A stretch of 64,000 bases of DNA from Haematococcus lacustris (GCA_030144725.1 JASKMD010000225.1:62001-126000), one strand, 5' to 3'. Positions 52,001 to 63,623 are shown, counted from the stretch's first letter. Program-made: numbers and translations. The notes: generated by a model from the sequence alone, not told the origin.

Positions 52001-55000
52001 CCTGGAGGGCGGGCAGGTGAACCAGAGCACCCCAGTAGTACATGTGGGCCACTTGAGCCCAGCCATCTATTTTATTACTATAATTGTTGGTATTAATTAT
52101 TATTGTTATTATTACCGTACTGATACGCCCGCGTGATATGCTGATTTGGTGAAACTCGAAAAAACGGTCCCAAAGGCCTTATTGGCACATATTTGGTGAC
52201 AGCGCCTGGCTCAAACATTGAAGCGATACATGTTTGGTGACTCCCTATTCTTGATAAATCAATGAAGCCAGAGGCTGCCAAGTGCAACACCTAGCAATAG
52301 CACATAATCCACATATGTATTTGTTCACTAGTGGGGCAGCCGCCTTCGAGCACTGAAGCGTGTGGCTGCTTCCATCACAGCCTCATCCTTATCCTTATTA
52401 TCACTGCTTCCATCACAGCCTCATCCTAATTACCACTCTCGCCCTCACCGCTATCAGAATCTATGGGCAGCATCTATGGGCTGAAGGATCAAGGTCAGCA
52501 AGCTCTGTTTCAGCTTTGGCGCCATATACCATAGAGTTATGGTGAACTTGAGGGTGCTNNNNNNNNNNNNNNNNNNNNNNNNNNNNNNNNNNNNNNNNNN
52601 NNNNNNNNNNNNNNNNNNNNNNNNNNNNNNNNNNNNNNNNNNNNNNNNNNNNNNNNNNNNNNNNNNNNNNNNNNNNNNNNNNNNNNNNNNNNNNNNNNNN
52701 NNNNNNNNNNNNNNNNNNNNNNNNNNNNNNNNNNNNNNNNNNNNNNNNNNNNNNNNNNNNNNNNNNNNNNNNNNNNNNNNNNNNNNNNNNNNNNNNNNNN
52801 NNNNNNNNNNNNNNNNNNNNNNNNNNNNNNNNNNNNNNNNNNNNNNNNNNNNNNNNNNNNNNNNNNNNNNNNNNNNNNNNNNNNNNNNNNNNNNNNNNNN
52901 NNNNNNNNNNNNNNNNNNNNNNNNNNNNNNNNNNNNNNNNNNNNNNNNNNNNNNNNNNNNNNNNNNNNNNNNNNNNNNNNNNNNNNNNNNNNNNNNNNNN
53001 NNNNNNNNNNNNNNNNNNNNNNNNNNNNNNNNNNNNNNNNNNNNNNNNNNNNNNNNNNAAGGAGGGTGGAGGGTGGTAGGGCTGGTGTGGTGTACAGGTA
53101 TGTGGGGAGGACAGGGGTAGGGGAGTAGGAGGAGAAGGCAGAGGGGGAGAGTGACAAGTGAGAGACGAAGTGCCAGGGGCAACTGCATGAGTGGGCTGGC
53201 ATAGGGAAAGTGAAGAGCCTGGGACCGGGCGGGTGAGTGCGTGGGTGGGAGGATAAGACACTGCCTATGCCTTAACTTGCCCACTCTGAACCCTTGCTCA
53301 TGCCATGCCAGCCGCCCCTTCCCATGGCCCTTCCAACCCTGGGCACCTCCCTCCCTCCCCTCCCCTCCCCCACCCTCACCCTCACCCTGGCTCAGCCGTT
53401 ACCTTGAACAGCAGCGCAGCCCACCCCTTGCGCTTGCCTCGCGTGCTCTCAAACAGCCATACCAGCAGCAGCAGGGCCAGCAGTTGGACCAGTCGTGAGA
53501 AGCTTGTGGCCAGCGGCGCGCCCTGAGAGCAGGGGAGGGTCGGGGGTGGTGAAGGGGGCAGTGGGGCCAGCCTGGACAAGGCCGGGTGCTGGGGCTGGGT
53601 GAGGGTGCTGGGGCAGGTGGAAGGGTGGGGTGGGGTTCTGGAGGAAGAAGGGGAGGTAGGCTGAGGTTGGTGCTGGTGCTGAGGCTGGTGCTGGGGCTGG
53701 TACTGGTGCTGGTGCTGTTCCTGACTCTGGCCCTGCCCCTTTGAGGGCCCTACCTTGAACCCCATGGTGTCGATGAACACTGCATTTGATGCGATGTTGA
53801 TGAGGAAGGTGGCGGCAGCCACGAGGGCAGGGGCAACCATCACGTTCTGCACTTGCAAGTACTTCATTAGCACCTGAGCATCAAGGAAACATGGGAAGAG
53901 TGAGTCACGGGCAACAAGGCATGGGTAGTGCAAGGCATGGGCCACAAGGCAATGGTAGCGTAGAGCATGGGGCGACTGTGCATGGACAGGCAGCAAGGCA
54001 ACAAGGCGTGAGCAGTAAGGCAGGACGTAGCCCAAGCTGAGTTAAGAGGGCAAGGTTAAGTTGAGGAGAGACTGCGGGCAGGCAGCAACCTGGCACAGGC
54101 ACAGGGCAGGCAAGGGCTAGAGTGAGGGAGGTGTGACGGTAGATTGATGTCACAGTCCCTGGTCACCCTCCACATGAGTTCCTGTCCTTTGGAACTGCGC
54201 CTGGACCCAGAAGGAGTCAGAGATCGGAGGGTGTGACTGCTCACTCCGCTAACACTGTGTTAGGCGCTGACAAAGGCTAGAGCCAGGAAGGTGTGACCAC
54301 AAGTAGATGTCACACTCTCACACTCTGACTATGGACGGGACGCTGGTCTTGAGGGCAGGGCTGGGACTTAAAGATGACAAAGGTGAGGGTCGGAGCCAGG
54401 GAGGTGTGACTGCAGTGTGACTGCCCTGAGCATCTGCTGTGCTGGACTATACTCTGGCTTCTCGCCCCAGCTACTGGCTTGCCTGACCAGGCAACCTGCT
54501 TGCCAAACCAGGCAACCTGCCCAGGGTCAGCAGCAGGGCTAGGGGCTTAAGCCACTCACTGTGCTCCATACCTGCAGGGAGGGGCAAGGCAGCAGCGGGG
54601 GGCCACACGACAGTTGGCTTCAGTGGCAAACAAGGATGACCGTCATAGCCACTGCATGCAACTATAGGCATTTGATGTGCCTGCTCCCTTACCCCAACCC
54701 TAACCCACACATGGTTGAGTGCCCAAGATTCCCTGACTTGGCCTGCCCTGCCCCTGGCCCTGCCCCTGGCCCTGCCCCTGGCCCTGCCCCTGGCCCTGCC
54801 CCTGGCCCTGCCCCTGGCCCTGCCCCTGGCCCTGCCCCTGGCCCTGCCCCTGCCCCTGGCCCTGGCCCTGCCCCTGGCCCTGCCCCTGGCCCTGCCCCTG
54901 GCCCTGGCCCTGCCCCTGGCCCTGGCCCTGCCCCTGGCCCTGCCCCTGGCCCTGCCCCTGGCCCTGGCCCTGCCCCTGGCCCTGGCCCTGCTCCTGGCCC

Positions 55001-57431
55001 TGGCTCTTCCCTGCCTAAGACCGCTCCTCCTCGCCCCCCCAAGCTGCTCCGGCTTGCCCTGCCCTGCCTGTTCCCTTGCTCCTCCTACCCGCCCCTGGCG
55101 CCCCCTGGGGCTGCAGCCGTGGCTGGCCCGGCACCACTGACCAGGGGCACGATGCCGGGGATGAGGCCCCAGCAGAAGTGCCCCACCAGGCGGGCGATGT
55201 CCGGGCCCTGCCCCAGCAGCACCCGGGCGATGGGGGAGCCCAGGGCCAGACCCACCTGCAGCAGGGTCAAGGTGTACGGCAGGTCTGGGGGTAGGGGGCT
55301 GGGGTGAAACAGGGGGGCAGGGGGAGGGGCCAGGGGCCAGGGGGCAGGGGGTGGGGGGCAGGGGGTGGGGGCCAGGGGGCAGGGGGGAGGGGGTGTGAGG
55401 GCAGGGGAAGGGAGTGGGGCAGTGGGTGTGGTGGGATAAGGCAGGTGAGCGGCTAGGTGGAAGCATTTGGAATTACTTGTGCGCACCCATGCATGCTCTC
55501 TTATGGCTTGCATGGTCACTGACCAGTGAGATGAGTGAGATGGGTGTGAGTACCACGAAGGATGTGAAGCTCCAGGTAGTCAAAGATGTTATAGAAGTGG
55601 CCTGCAAGCATGCAAGCAAGGAGACGAGGGCAGGCAGGCAGGCATGCAAGCATGCAAGAGCTCCTGTACAGAACTGGCCTGCTGCCTGCCTGGTGGCTAT
55701 GCAATGGTCAATGGAGTTCCAATGATGAGCTGCACTGGGCTCCTGACTGCAGCTCCTGCTCCTGACTGGAAGACCTGAGACTCCTGCTCCTGCTCCTGAC
55801 CCTGCCAGGGTGAGTGAGGTGTCCCAACGAGCTTTGCTTCACTTGCTCTGGAGGTGCTTCAAGGCGGGTGGTGGCTGGCCAGCTTGCCTCAGGGGGCAGA
55901 GGACCTGGGGCTGATCACCACACTTCTTTGCACTTAACGCCCTGATGGTAGTTCAAAACCGAGGCGACCCCTCCCTCAGCTGCCTACATGAAATGGAACT
56001 ACACGCCGCCCCCCCCCCGGCCCCCCTCTGACCCTCTCCCTCCCTTCCTCTCCGTCACGTCCTTTTCCCCATTTCCCCATTTCCTTGGTATGTTTCCGTA
56101 GTTTGACATTCCTCCATGCAGCCTCGTGCATTGCAGCGCACCTACCCCTGCCTTGGCCATCCCGTGCGCCTGGCTGCCCAGCGTGTCCAGAGCCGTGGCG
56201 GTGCCAAACAGGAAGAAGGACAGGAAGTTTGCGATCTGCAGGCAGGTGGTGGCGCCAGGGGCAGGCATCGGGCAGCCCCAGGGGCCTGGGCGGCAATGAT
56301 AGCAGCAGCGGTGAGGGCAGACTCAGCCTGCGTTTTCCCTGGACAACTGGAGGCTCGTGCAAGGTGATGAGGGGTGTGGGGTGGGGTGGGGTGGGGTGGG
56401 GTGGGGTGGGGTGGGGTGGGGTGGGGTGGGGTGGGGTGGGGTGGGGTGGGGTGGGGTGGGGTGGGGTGGGGTGGGGTGGGGTGGGGTGGGGTGGGGTGGG
56501 GTGGGGTGGGGTGGGGTGGGCGGCCCAATATGAGTTGTTGTGGTCAGAGTTTTGTCAGCAGCATGGGAGGGAGGTGTTGACGATGTTACTAAGGAAGCAG
56601 GGGTATTGCACTGCATTGGCCGCTGCTAGCGAGCATGGTCGCTAGCAGACCGGCTGATGCTATACGAGGCCCCTGACTGCCAGTCTCCGCCTCCCTTGGG
56701 CAGGGGCAGCGCCAGTGGCCGTGATGACAGTGCTGGGGCTTGGCTCTCAGAGGGTGGGGCAGGGGAGGTGAGGGGGTGAGGGGGTGAGGGGGTGGGGGGG
56801 TGAGGGGGTGAGGGGGTGAGGGGGTGAGGGGGTGAGGGGGTGAAGGGGTGAGGGGGTGAGGGGGTGAGGGGGTGAGGGGGTGAGGGGGTGAAGGGGTGAA
56901 GGGGTGAAGGGGTGAGGGGGTGAGGGGGTGAAGGGGTGAAGGGGTGAGGGGGTGAGGGGGTGGGGGGGTGAGGGGTGGAGGGGCTCTCTGCAGCTGCTGC
57001 TGGCAGACTGGCTGATGCTTCCTGCAGCACTTCACTGATGACAGCGCTGGGGCTGGGCACTTAGCTGTGGCACAGACAGCTGGCTGGTGGGGCTAGTCAA
57101 GCTTTGCCTCTGCACTGCGCCTGGTGGTACTCCTCCTGCTGTACTCTGTCCCACCTAGCTGTCGAGCGGCGCCATTGTTGAGGTGGGGGGGGCTAGGGGT
57201 CTCCTGCTACCCTGCAGTACTCCTGCTTAGCTGATCCATTGCTGCCCCGGATTGCTGGCTGGTGGGGCTGGGGAGGGCTAGGGTTAGGGGCCCCCTGATG
57301 ACTGGTGCTCCTGCTGTAGGGTTCCCTACAGCGCTGCACAGCATAGCTGGGACTGGGGAGGGGTATGGGTCTGGGACCAAGGTTGACGCCGCTGCTGCTG
57401 CTGCTGCTACTGCTACTGGGACTAAGGTTGC

Positions 57432-57462
<31 letters not shown>

Positions 57463-58045
57463 ACTGCTGCGCAGCGCTGTCGGGAGGTCACGCACGACGC
57501 CAGGGTCAGCCCCCCCCCCCGCCTCGCCCCGCCCCAGCCCGCCCAGCTTGATTCAGTCCAGCAGAACAACACAATGCAGAGGGCATTGCTGCACAGAGGC
57601 CCTGGCTGTCAAGGTGTGCCATGGGCACTCACCGTGCAGCCCAGAGCTGCTGCTGCCATTTCGTTTGTGCCCAGGTGCCCCACAAACACTTGGTCTGTGA
57701 ACACCATGGCCTGTGAGCAAGAAGACATGACTGATGCTGGGTCACACTCCAACAAACAATGCACAAGCAAGGGCATCAGAGGGCAGGGTCAGTGTCAGGG
57801 TCAGGGGGAACCCTTGCGTATGTGGGGATACAGCATTGATGATGGGGGAGAACTGTATGTGGCTGCAGAACATCTCGTCACATGGGCGGCTTCAGCTGGC
57901 AAGCTGGCAAGCTTGCTCATGATGTCTCGTTCTATACCTGCTGCGATGCGGTCTGCACGATTGTCGGCCCTGCTAAGTTTAGGAGAACCCACAACTCTTG
58001 GCGCACGGACGGAGTTCCCTCCATTGCTTCTGATTGCTGAGCCAT
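49009..58045 (-). CDS. MATE-family multidrug and toxin extrusion transporter
   Basis: Cation-coupled exporter of small organic molecules. Exons: 58045-57938, 57710-57633, 56235-56146, 55601-55524, 55255-55142, 53873-53754, 53522-53403, [one inside the N gap], 52001-51880, 51405-51365, 51015-50814, 49958-49874, 49181-49077 (open to a stop at 49009). All visible neighbouring junctions keep frame. In order: MAQQSEAMEGTPSVRQELWV, NLAGPTIVQTASQQ, MVFTDQVFVGHLGTNEMAA, NFLSFFLFGTATALDTLGSQ plus AHG, VLLGQGPDIARLVGHFCW, MKYLQVQNVMVAPALVAAA, GAPLATSFSRLVQLL, then SCEQGGFDITTAMAGRLGP, SIRVGNLLGLGMPRTARL, IGRIFTNDPVVVG, DGLMGTAQGVLRGCGRQW and GVLGLWIGVASGDTV. These match the MATE double repeat along its length. 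The start ATG follows an in-frame TAG. The exon between 53403 and 52001 should carry the middle helix and falls in the assembly gap. A final helix after 49077 was not found. Substrate and membrane are unknown. Confidence 0.92.
49519..49868. repeat. (CCCCTG)n hexamer array in MATE intron
   Basis: About 58 units, the longest hexamer array outside the AP2 intron. One missing base near 49707 shifts its phase. Variants CCCTGG cluster at 49600-49630. It begins about ten bases from the MATE exon end at 49874. Confidence 0.95.
51474..51853. repeat. 380-bp (GGGGT)n array grading into (GGGTT)n, in MATE intron
   Basis: About sixty GGGGT units to about 51772, then about sixteen GGGTT units, with one GAGTT. 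The array lies between exons 52001-51880 and 51405-51365 and starts about 27 bases from the former. The G-rich strand is the plus strand, so the transcript would carry ACCCC. Confidence 0.95.
52559..53058. other. Assembly gap, 500 N
   Basis: Exactly 500 N, so probably a placeholder rather than a measured length. It lies in the MATE gene where one exon is missing. Confidence 0.99.
54741..55004. repeat. CCCTGGCCCTGC 12-bp and 6-bp array in MATE intron
   Basis: Tandem CCTGGC and CCTGCC hexamers in irregular alternation, about 44 hexamers, between MATE exons 55255-55142 and 53873-53754. Confidence 0.92.
56377..56520. repeat. (GGGGT)n array, MATE intron
   Basis: About 29 uninterrupted GGGGT units, with the same unit and strand as 51474-51853. 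Located between exons 57710-57633 and 56235-56146. Confidence 0.95.
56765..56978. repeat. 8-bp minisatellite GAGGGGGT, MATE intron
   Basis: About 26 units of GAGGGGGT with AAGGGGGT-type variants in clusters, in the same intron as the 56377 array. Confidence 0.93.
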
Positions 58046-58414
58046 ATCTTCGGCGCCAACCTCGTCCACTTTTGGAGCCGCGCTCTAACTTAGGCCCGCT
58101 ATGTTTGTGACATATTTGTCATGTTACATAAGGCCCATCCGAGTGCTCACTGCAGGAGTCCTCTTGAGAAGAAGGCTGCCCCACTGGGTTAGAGCAGCGA
58201 CGAGAGGGACCTCGACACATTATCTTTACAGGCCTGTATGACAGTAGATGGATACACCTTTACCTGTATCCCTATCACTTCTCCACAGCAGTGAGATACC
58301 GGTGTGTGTCCCTAACCTAGGAGTCGGGACCTACCCTACGTGTCAACAACACTTTCACATCGCGAGTTTAATGGTGAGAGCGTTAATGTCCATTTGCACT
58401 TTCGACACCCCAAG

Positions 58415-61400
58415 ATGCTTCGCTTGTCTTCAGAGGTGTTGGAGGCCTTGCGGAAGGGCACCCCTGTGGTCGCACTAGAATCCACAATCATTTCCCATGG
58501 TGCGCTCAATTCGGCACCACAAGCAGACATCATAAGCCAGCTTTAGACAGGCCTACGCATGCATCAGACACAGACATTTGAACAGGTGACTCGGACCAAC
58601 GTCCAAACATCGGCCTACTCCTGCTAGTGATGGCTAGCTACAAGGGGTCGTCACCAGCTAGCCCTGCCTTGATCACCAGCCTGGTTATCCAGCCTAGTAA
58701 CCTGATGATGCCTTGATAGCTCACTCATCAGTGTCGTCCTCCGTCGTCCCCTTGCGGTGCGAGCAAGACCCAGCTGCACTGCCCGTGTGACACCACGCAG
58801 GCATGCCCTTCCCTCAAAACCTCCACACAGCCCTGGAAGTGGAGGCTGTGGTGAGGGCAGGTGGCGCTGTGCCTGCCACCATCGCCGTCATCGCTGGCGT
58901 GCCGTGTGTGGGTGTGTGCCACCGCAGCCACTGCCACGGCTTGCAGTCCAGGGTCAGGGGGGTGAGAGGCCTGCAAGAGTCTGCGGAGCAAGGGAGGGGT
59001 TGGGAACTGCCTGGTGTGTCCAGTGGCACCATGGGTAGTGGTGAGAGGAGCGAGCGCCCCAGGCGGCAGCTCCCCCTTTGAAAGGCACCCCAGTAATGCC
59101 AAACCAGTCTTCTTCTTTCCCCTCCTCCTCCTCCTCCTCCTCCTCCTCCTCTTCTAGGGGCTTGCCTGCAGCTTTTGATCAGCGGGGTGCTCAAGAGCCC
59201 CCAATGAGCTGGCCAGGAGTGGCAAGGCAGGTGTGGTGGTGGCTGGCCTGAACTGAGGCTAGGTGTGGTGTGGTGCTTGTGGCTGGCCTGGTTGCAGGGC
59301 TGAGCAGGGAGCAGCTGGAGCACATTGCCCGCAAGGGGCCTGAAGTGAGTGGCAGGGGGAGGGAGGGAGGGGAGGGGAGGGGAGGGGAGGGGAGGGGAGG
59401 GGAGGGGAGGGGGGGTGGGAGGGAGGGAGGGCCGGCCCCCCCTCCTCCCCTGCCGGCCCTGCTGACCCCCTGGGCCCTGTGAGCTTGCTGCTGCCCCGCA
59501 GCCCCCAGCCGTCCCCTGATGCCTGCAGGTGGCTAAGGTGTCGCGGCGTGACCTCCCTGTAGTCCTGGCCAAGCAGCAGGACGGCGCCACCACCGTGTCC
59601 TCCACCATGCTGCTGGCTGCAGCTGCCGGCATACGCGTGTTTGTGACCGGCGGCATTGGGGGGGTGCACAGGTGAAGCCAGGGCCAGGGGCCCAGGGAAA
59701 TTATGTTGCATGCATGCGCTACAAGGTTGATGGTGGGTTTTCAAAAGGGTTAAGCTGATTAGGACCAGCATCGGAGGCGGGGTGCTATAGAGCGGGGCAT
59801 CTAGGGCCAGGGACAGGGGCAGGGCCAGGTCGCATTGCGCATGGGAAGCACTGGTATGTTACTGCTGGCAATGAACGATTACAAAGCCACATCTTAGGCA
59901 CTGTGACGTCCACACGTCCCCAATGCGGCCAGTATAACAGCTCAAGTGGTCAAAGGCCTAAGTAGCAGGGTTCGACCCCCCGTACGGGGCCCGTACTTTT
60001 GACCGATTTTGGCGAGGGCCCCCGTAACTGGGCCGAAGGCCCAGTACGGGGGCCCGTGATTCACCCTGACATCAGTTAAGTGCGCCCTTAGACCAGGTAT
60101 CACCAACTGTCGAACCCTGCTAAGTAGAGAAAACAATGGTTTACAATGAGGGTTTGCTCCTGCTGTTGTGCTTGTCATGGGTTTCATATTCAATCACCTG
60201 CACACACATGTCCAGGGGTAGAAGCTGGGCCAGGGGAAGGGGGAGGGGTGTGTGTGTTTCATGTCCAGCCACCCGCACTCACGCAAGTTGGCCACCGCCA
60301 CACTACCCATTTGTTTGGCAGACCCCGCAGCCAGGACAGTGTGGAGGGTTTGAGGGAAGGGCATGCCTGCTTGGTTGGCAGGCACCGCAGCCATGACAGG
60401 GTCATGAGGTTGCCCATGCAGGGGGGGAGAGAGCAGCCTGGACATCAGCGCTGACCTCACAGAGCTGGGCAGGACGCCAGTGGCAGTGGTCTGTGCCGGG
60501 GTCAAGTCGGTGAGCCCCTGACCTGGGTCTTGCCGGTGCTGCGGCCAGCAGCTTCACCGGGCGGGGTCGCCCCTAGTTGTACCAGCTGTGTAGTGCACTT
60601 ACCCCCTGCCACCACCCTCCCACCACCCTCCCACCACTCTGCCACCACCCTATCACCACCTCCCGTCCCCATCCATGCACCCAGACCCACTCACTGCCTG
60701 GCACGATTGTATCGCGCAGGTGCTATGGGGGCTTACTCTAGACCTCCCCTTCACTCCCTCCTCCCCCTCTCATGCTCCTGGGGTGCTTCATGCGCCCATC
60801 ATCCCTCCTCCCAGCCCCTGCTCCTCCTCTTCCTTCCCCCACCCCTCTCTCCTTCTCCACCAATTCTCACCCCCCACCTCCTGCTTCCCCTCTCACCTCC
60901 TCCTCCTCCCACCCCCTCCTCCATCCTCCACCCTTGACCTGGTGTGCTGCCCTCCACACTCCATCCTTGCAGGTGCTGGACATCCCACGCACCCTAGAGG
61001 TGTTGGAGACGCAGGGCGTGTGCGTTGCGGCGTACCAGGTGCGTGGCCAAAACAGGCAACAGCAGCACCACTTCCAGTATGACCCAGGTGTGACCTCTAC
61101 CCTTCTTGGCGCCCTCAGGAGGGGTCACACAACAAGCGCAGCACACTCTGAACCATGCACTTATAGCCATGTCCACGTCGACTCCACACACATCAGGTGA
61201 AATCGAACAGATAGTTGTTCCTTAACATTGCAGAAAGTTCCGAACCCCTAGAGGGGGAGGGCGACCAAGCAGCCTGATGGCTGGCGGCTGGAGTGGCTGC
61301 AAGCTATCCAACTGATGTGCACAGTGACAGCTGGCAAGTTTCTAAGGTGTACGCCATCCCAGGTGCATCGTGACAGTGTCTTGCCCTGATGCCCTAATGC

Positions 61401-62913
61401 CCAGTGTCTTGCCCTAATGCCCAGTGTCTTGCCCTAATGCCACTGCCACTGCTGCCGCCACTGGCGCTTGCCTCCAGGTGGATGAGTTCCCCGCCTTCTT
61501 CACGCCACACAGTGGCTGCAAGGCGCCATGCAGGGTGGACTCCCCCGCTGAGTGGGTGTGGGGCCCTTGCCTGGCCGCCTCAGGCCTAGGTGCTAGCAAT
61601 CACTAGGCCAGGAAGAAAATCCAAGTTCCTGGGGGCTCCCATGCTGCCTGTCCACAGGGGCTAGGGCAGAGGGCAGGGCGCAGGGGAGGGCGCAGGGCAG
61701 AGGCCAGGACAGGGCAGGGCAGGGCAGAGGTCAGGTCAGGGCAGGGCGGAGGTCAGGCCAGGGCAGGGCGGAGGTCAGGGCAGGGCAGGTCAGGTCAGAG
61801 GGGCAGGTGCAGGTCTGTGTAGAGGCGCGGGGTCCCAGGCCGCGGGGTCCCAGCCGGAGGGGGAGGGGAGCAAGGGCTGGTCTATGCAGGGGCAGGTCAC
61901 TGATGTTTTCATTGAGAGGGATGAGAGGGTACACACATGGCCAGGGTGGCATGGCAAGGGTCGGAGCCAAGGTGCTAAAGCTGCTGATGCTGCCTGGCTG
62001 TGCTGGCTGTCTGGCTGGCTGTCTGGCTGGCTGCTGATGCTGCCTGGCTGGCTGCTGATGCTGCCTGGCTGTGCGTGTGTGTGTCTGCAGAGCCGCTCGG
62101 CTGCTGCACTCCTCCATGGCCTTGGGCCTAGGTGGGGGGCTGCTGCTGGCCGTGCCCATTCCTCTACAGCATGCGGCGGAGGGACAGCAGGTGGGAGGGG
62201 CAGCAGCGGTGCGGGGTGCAGGATTTGGGGGGTGGTGTTGTCCATGCTGCTTTCATTGCATTGTCACATAGGCCTGTGCACGGCCTCTACGACTGCGCTC
62301 TGTGCTGTCCTTTTATTTCAATCGTATGCAACAGGTTGTGTGCATGTGGTGCTGCTGATGCATGTCAGCATGCCTGTATGAAGATGTTGGGGTTGGTGCT
62401 GTCAATGCTTGTTTCATTGACACCGTTACTGGAACCTGTGACATGTGTACCTGTGAGACACGTGTACCTGTGACACCATTACTCTGTTCCACGTGTCTGG
62501 GGCATCTGCCTCCACGTTAACAAGCTGGTTTGTAGTGTGCATGTCTTTGGCAGGTGGAGGCCGCCATCCAACAGGCCTTGACTGAGGCGGACGAGCGACA
62601 CGTGACGGGAAGCCAGGTAAATAGCCTAAGCCTAGTTCGCAGCTAGGCAGCCTCTCCCAACGGTCGTCGGAATGTGCACCACGCCAATAAATAGGTAACC
62701 TGTTGCTGGGTACAAGATGTGAGTACCAAGCAGCGTGCATCGAGTGCTCGCTCCCTTGTTGCGCAGATAACTCCGTTCTTGCTTGAACGCATTCGAGACT
62801 TGACTGGCGGGCGGTCGCTAGATGCCAACATCAAGCTCGTCAAGAACAATGCCGCCGTTGGTGCGGCAGTAGCAGTGCAGCTGTCGAACTTGACAACGAC
62901 ATGCAAGTTGTAA
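58415..62913 (+). CDS. psuG: Pseudouridine-5'-phosphate glycosidase
   Basis: Cleaves pseudouridine 5'-phosphate to uracil and ribose 5-phosphate, the second step of pseudouridine salvage after the kinase. Ten exons: 58415-58499, 58801-58911, 59298-59344, 59529-59671, 60422-60509, 60973-61038, 61478-61551, 62091-62190, 62554-62616, 62767-62913. All phases agree, giving about 308 residues, the normal length. Residues matching the E. coli active site are all conserved with a constant offset of nine: Glu22 ([18 protein letters not shown]), Lys84 (KVSRRD), His128 (GGIGGVHRG), Asp140 (DISADLTEL) and the Schiff-base Lys157 ([17 protein letters not shown]). [21 protein letters not shown] and [14 protein letters not shown] also fit. 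No fused kinase domain is seen, so the kinase must be encoded elsewhere. Start is the first ATG of the conserved frame; there is no obvious organelle presequence. The stop overlaps a TGTAA. Confidence 0.95.
59958..60127. mobile_element. hAT-type MITE with perfect 8-bp target duplication, in psuG intron
   Basis: CTAAGTAG occurs at 59958-59965 and 60120-60127. Between them a 154-bp unit begins CAGGGTTCGAC and ends GTCGAACCCTG, an 11-base perfect terminal inverted repeat. The 8-bp duplication and CAGGG-type ends are the hallmarks of the hAT superfamily. Inside is a strong palindrome around CCCCGTA...TACGGGG (about 59978-60055). It lies in the intron between psuG exons 59671 and 60422 and has no coding capacity. 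Confidence 0.9.
61230..61310 (+). mobile_element. LINE 3'-end fragment in psuG intron
   Basis: Contains CAGAAAGTTCCGAACCCC and AGAGGGGGAGGGCGACC, diverged matches to the LINE tails at 12300-12380 and 46270-46350. Lies in the intron between exons ending 61038 and starting 61478. Confidence 0.65.
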
Positions 62914-62996
62914 AGCTTCACCGGGCTCACTTGAACCATGTGGACATGTGGACGAAAATCCTTAGTATATGTAGCTGCCTCGCGTTGCTATTGTTT

Positions 62997-63623
62997 ATGG
63001 CGAGGAAGAAGAGACGAACCGGTGTGGGTGGGCCTAGAGCAGTGCCGGAGGACCCCGACTTCGACATAGTTGACCGCGACGAGGCAGGCCAACCCGACTT
63101 GACCGAGGCACAGCGCAAAAGGAAGGCTTCAGGAGAGGCCCGCGCTGCCCGCAGCAGGGACAATACGTTCCACGCAAGAAAGGCCAAGTTAGCCCACCTC
63201 ACCGACCACCTCCCGCAAGCGCTTTGGGACGCCTTCCTTGAGCGGGGGGTGATTGGCAGCCTGCTGTTGGGCTTCCTCGTGCGCGACTTGTTTACCCTGC
63301 ACGTAGCCGACGAGCTTGACGCGCAAGGCCAGCCACTGTCATACACAGACACAGACATCCCAGTCTCCGCAGCAGACATCCCGGACCTGAGCTGCAGGAA
63401 TCTGTACCTGCAGCTGTGCCGCGGCCTGCCCGGAGACGGCGAGGGCACTCAGCCGAGTGCAGCAGTCGCTGCCGTGCTGGCCGCGCACCCCGACCGCTGG
63501 GTGTCACTGGGTGTCAGTCGCTGCCGTGCTGGCCGCGCACCCCGACCGCTGGGTGCCACTGGGTGTCGGTCGCGGCGAGGCCCGCATGTGTACAAACACA
63601 TGAAACTAAATGTCAAGATTTGA
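62997..63623 (+). CDS. Basic protein of unknown function, C-terminus disturbed by a 52-bp duplication
   Basis: Single open frame of about 208 residues from ATG 62997 (MARKKRRTGVGG). The frame is open back to another ATG at 62901, inside the end of psuG. It has a basic N-terminus, an acidic patch (EDPDFDIVDRDEAGQPDL), a Lys/Arg/Ala helix (EAQRKRKASGEARAARS) and a more ordered part (LTDHLPQALWDAFLERGVIG, FLVRDLFTLHVADELDAQ, SCRNLYLQLCRGLPGDG). No family is recognised. Bases 63466-63517 are repeated at 63518-63569 with two changes. Since 52 is not a multiple of three, the second copy is read in another frame. Closeness to psuG and lack of introns suggest a mobile-element gene, without proof. Confidence 0.45.
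   Translation: MARKKRRTGVGGPRAVPEDPDFDIVDRDEAGQPDLTEAQRKRKASGEARAARSRDNTFHARKAKLAHLTDHLPQALWDAFLERGVIGSLLLGFLVRDLFTLHVADELDAQGQPLSYTDTDIPVSAADIPDLSCRNLYLQLCRGLPGDGEGTQPSAAVAAVLAAHPDRWVSLGVSRCRAGRAPRPLGATGCRSRRGPHVYKHMKLNVKI

Noticed and set aside
51415..52020. Open frames of WGGVG or PHPTP repeats (also at 21600 and 56380)
   Set aside because: Pentamer repeats lacking stops in any frame; they lie in MATE and AP2 introns.
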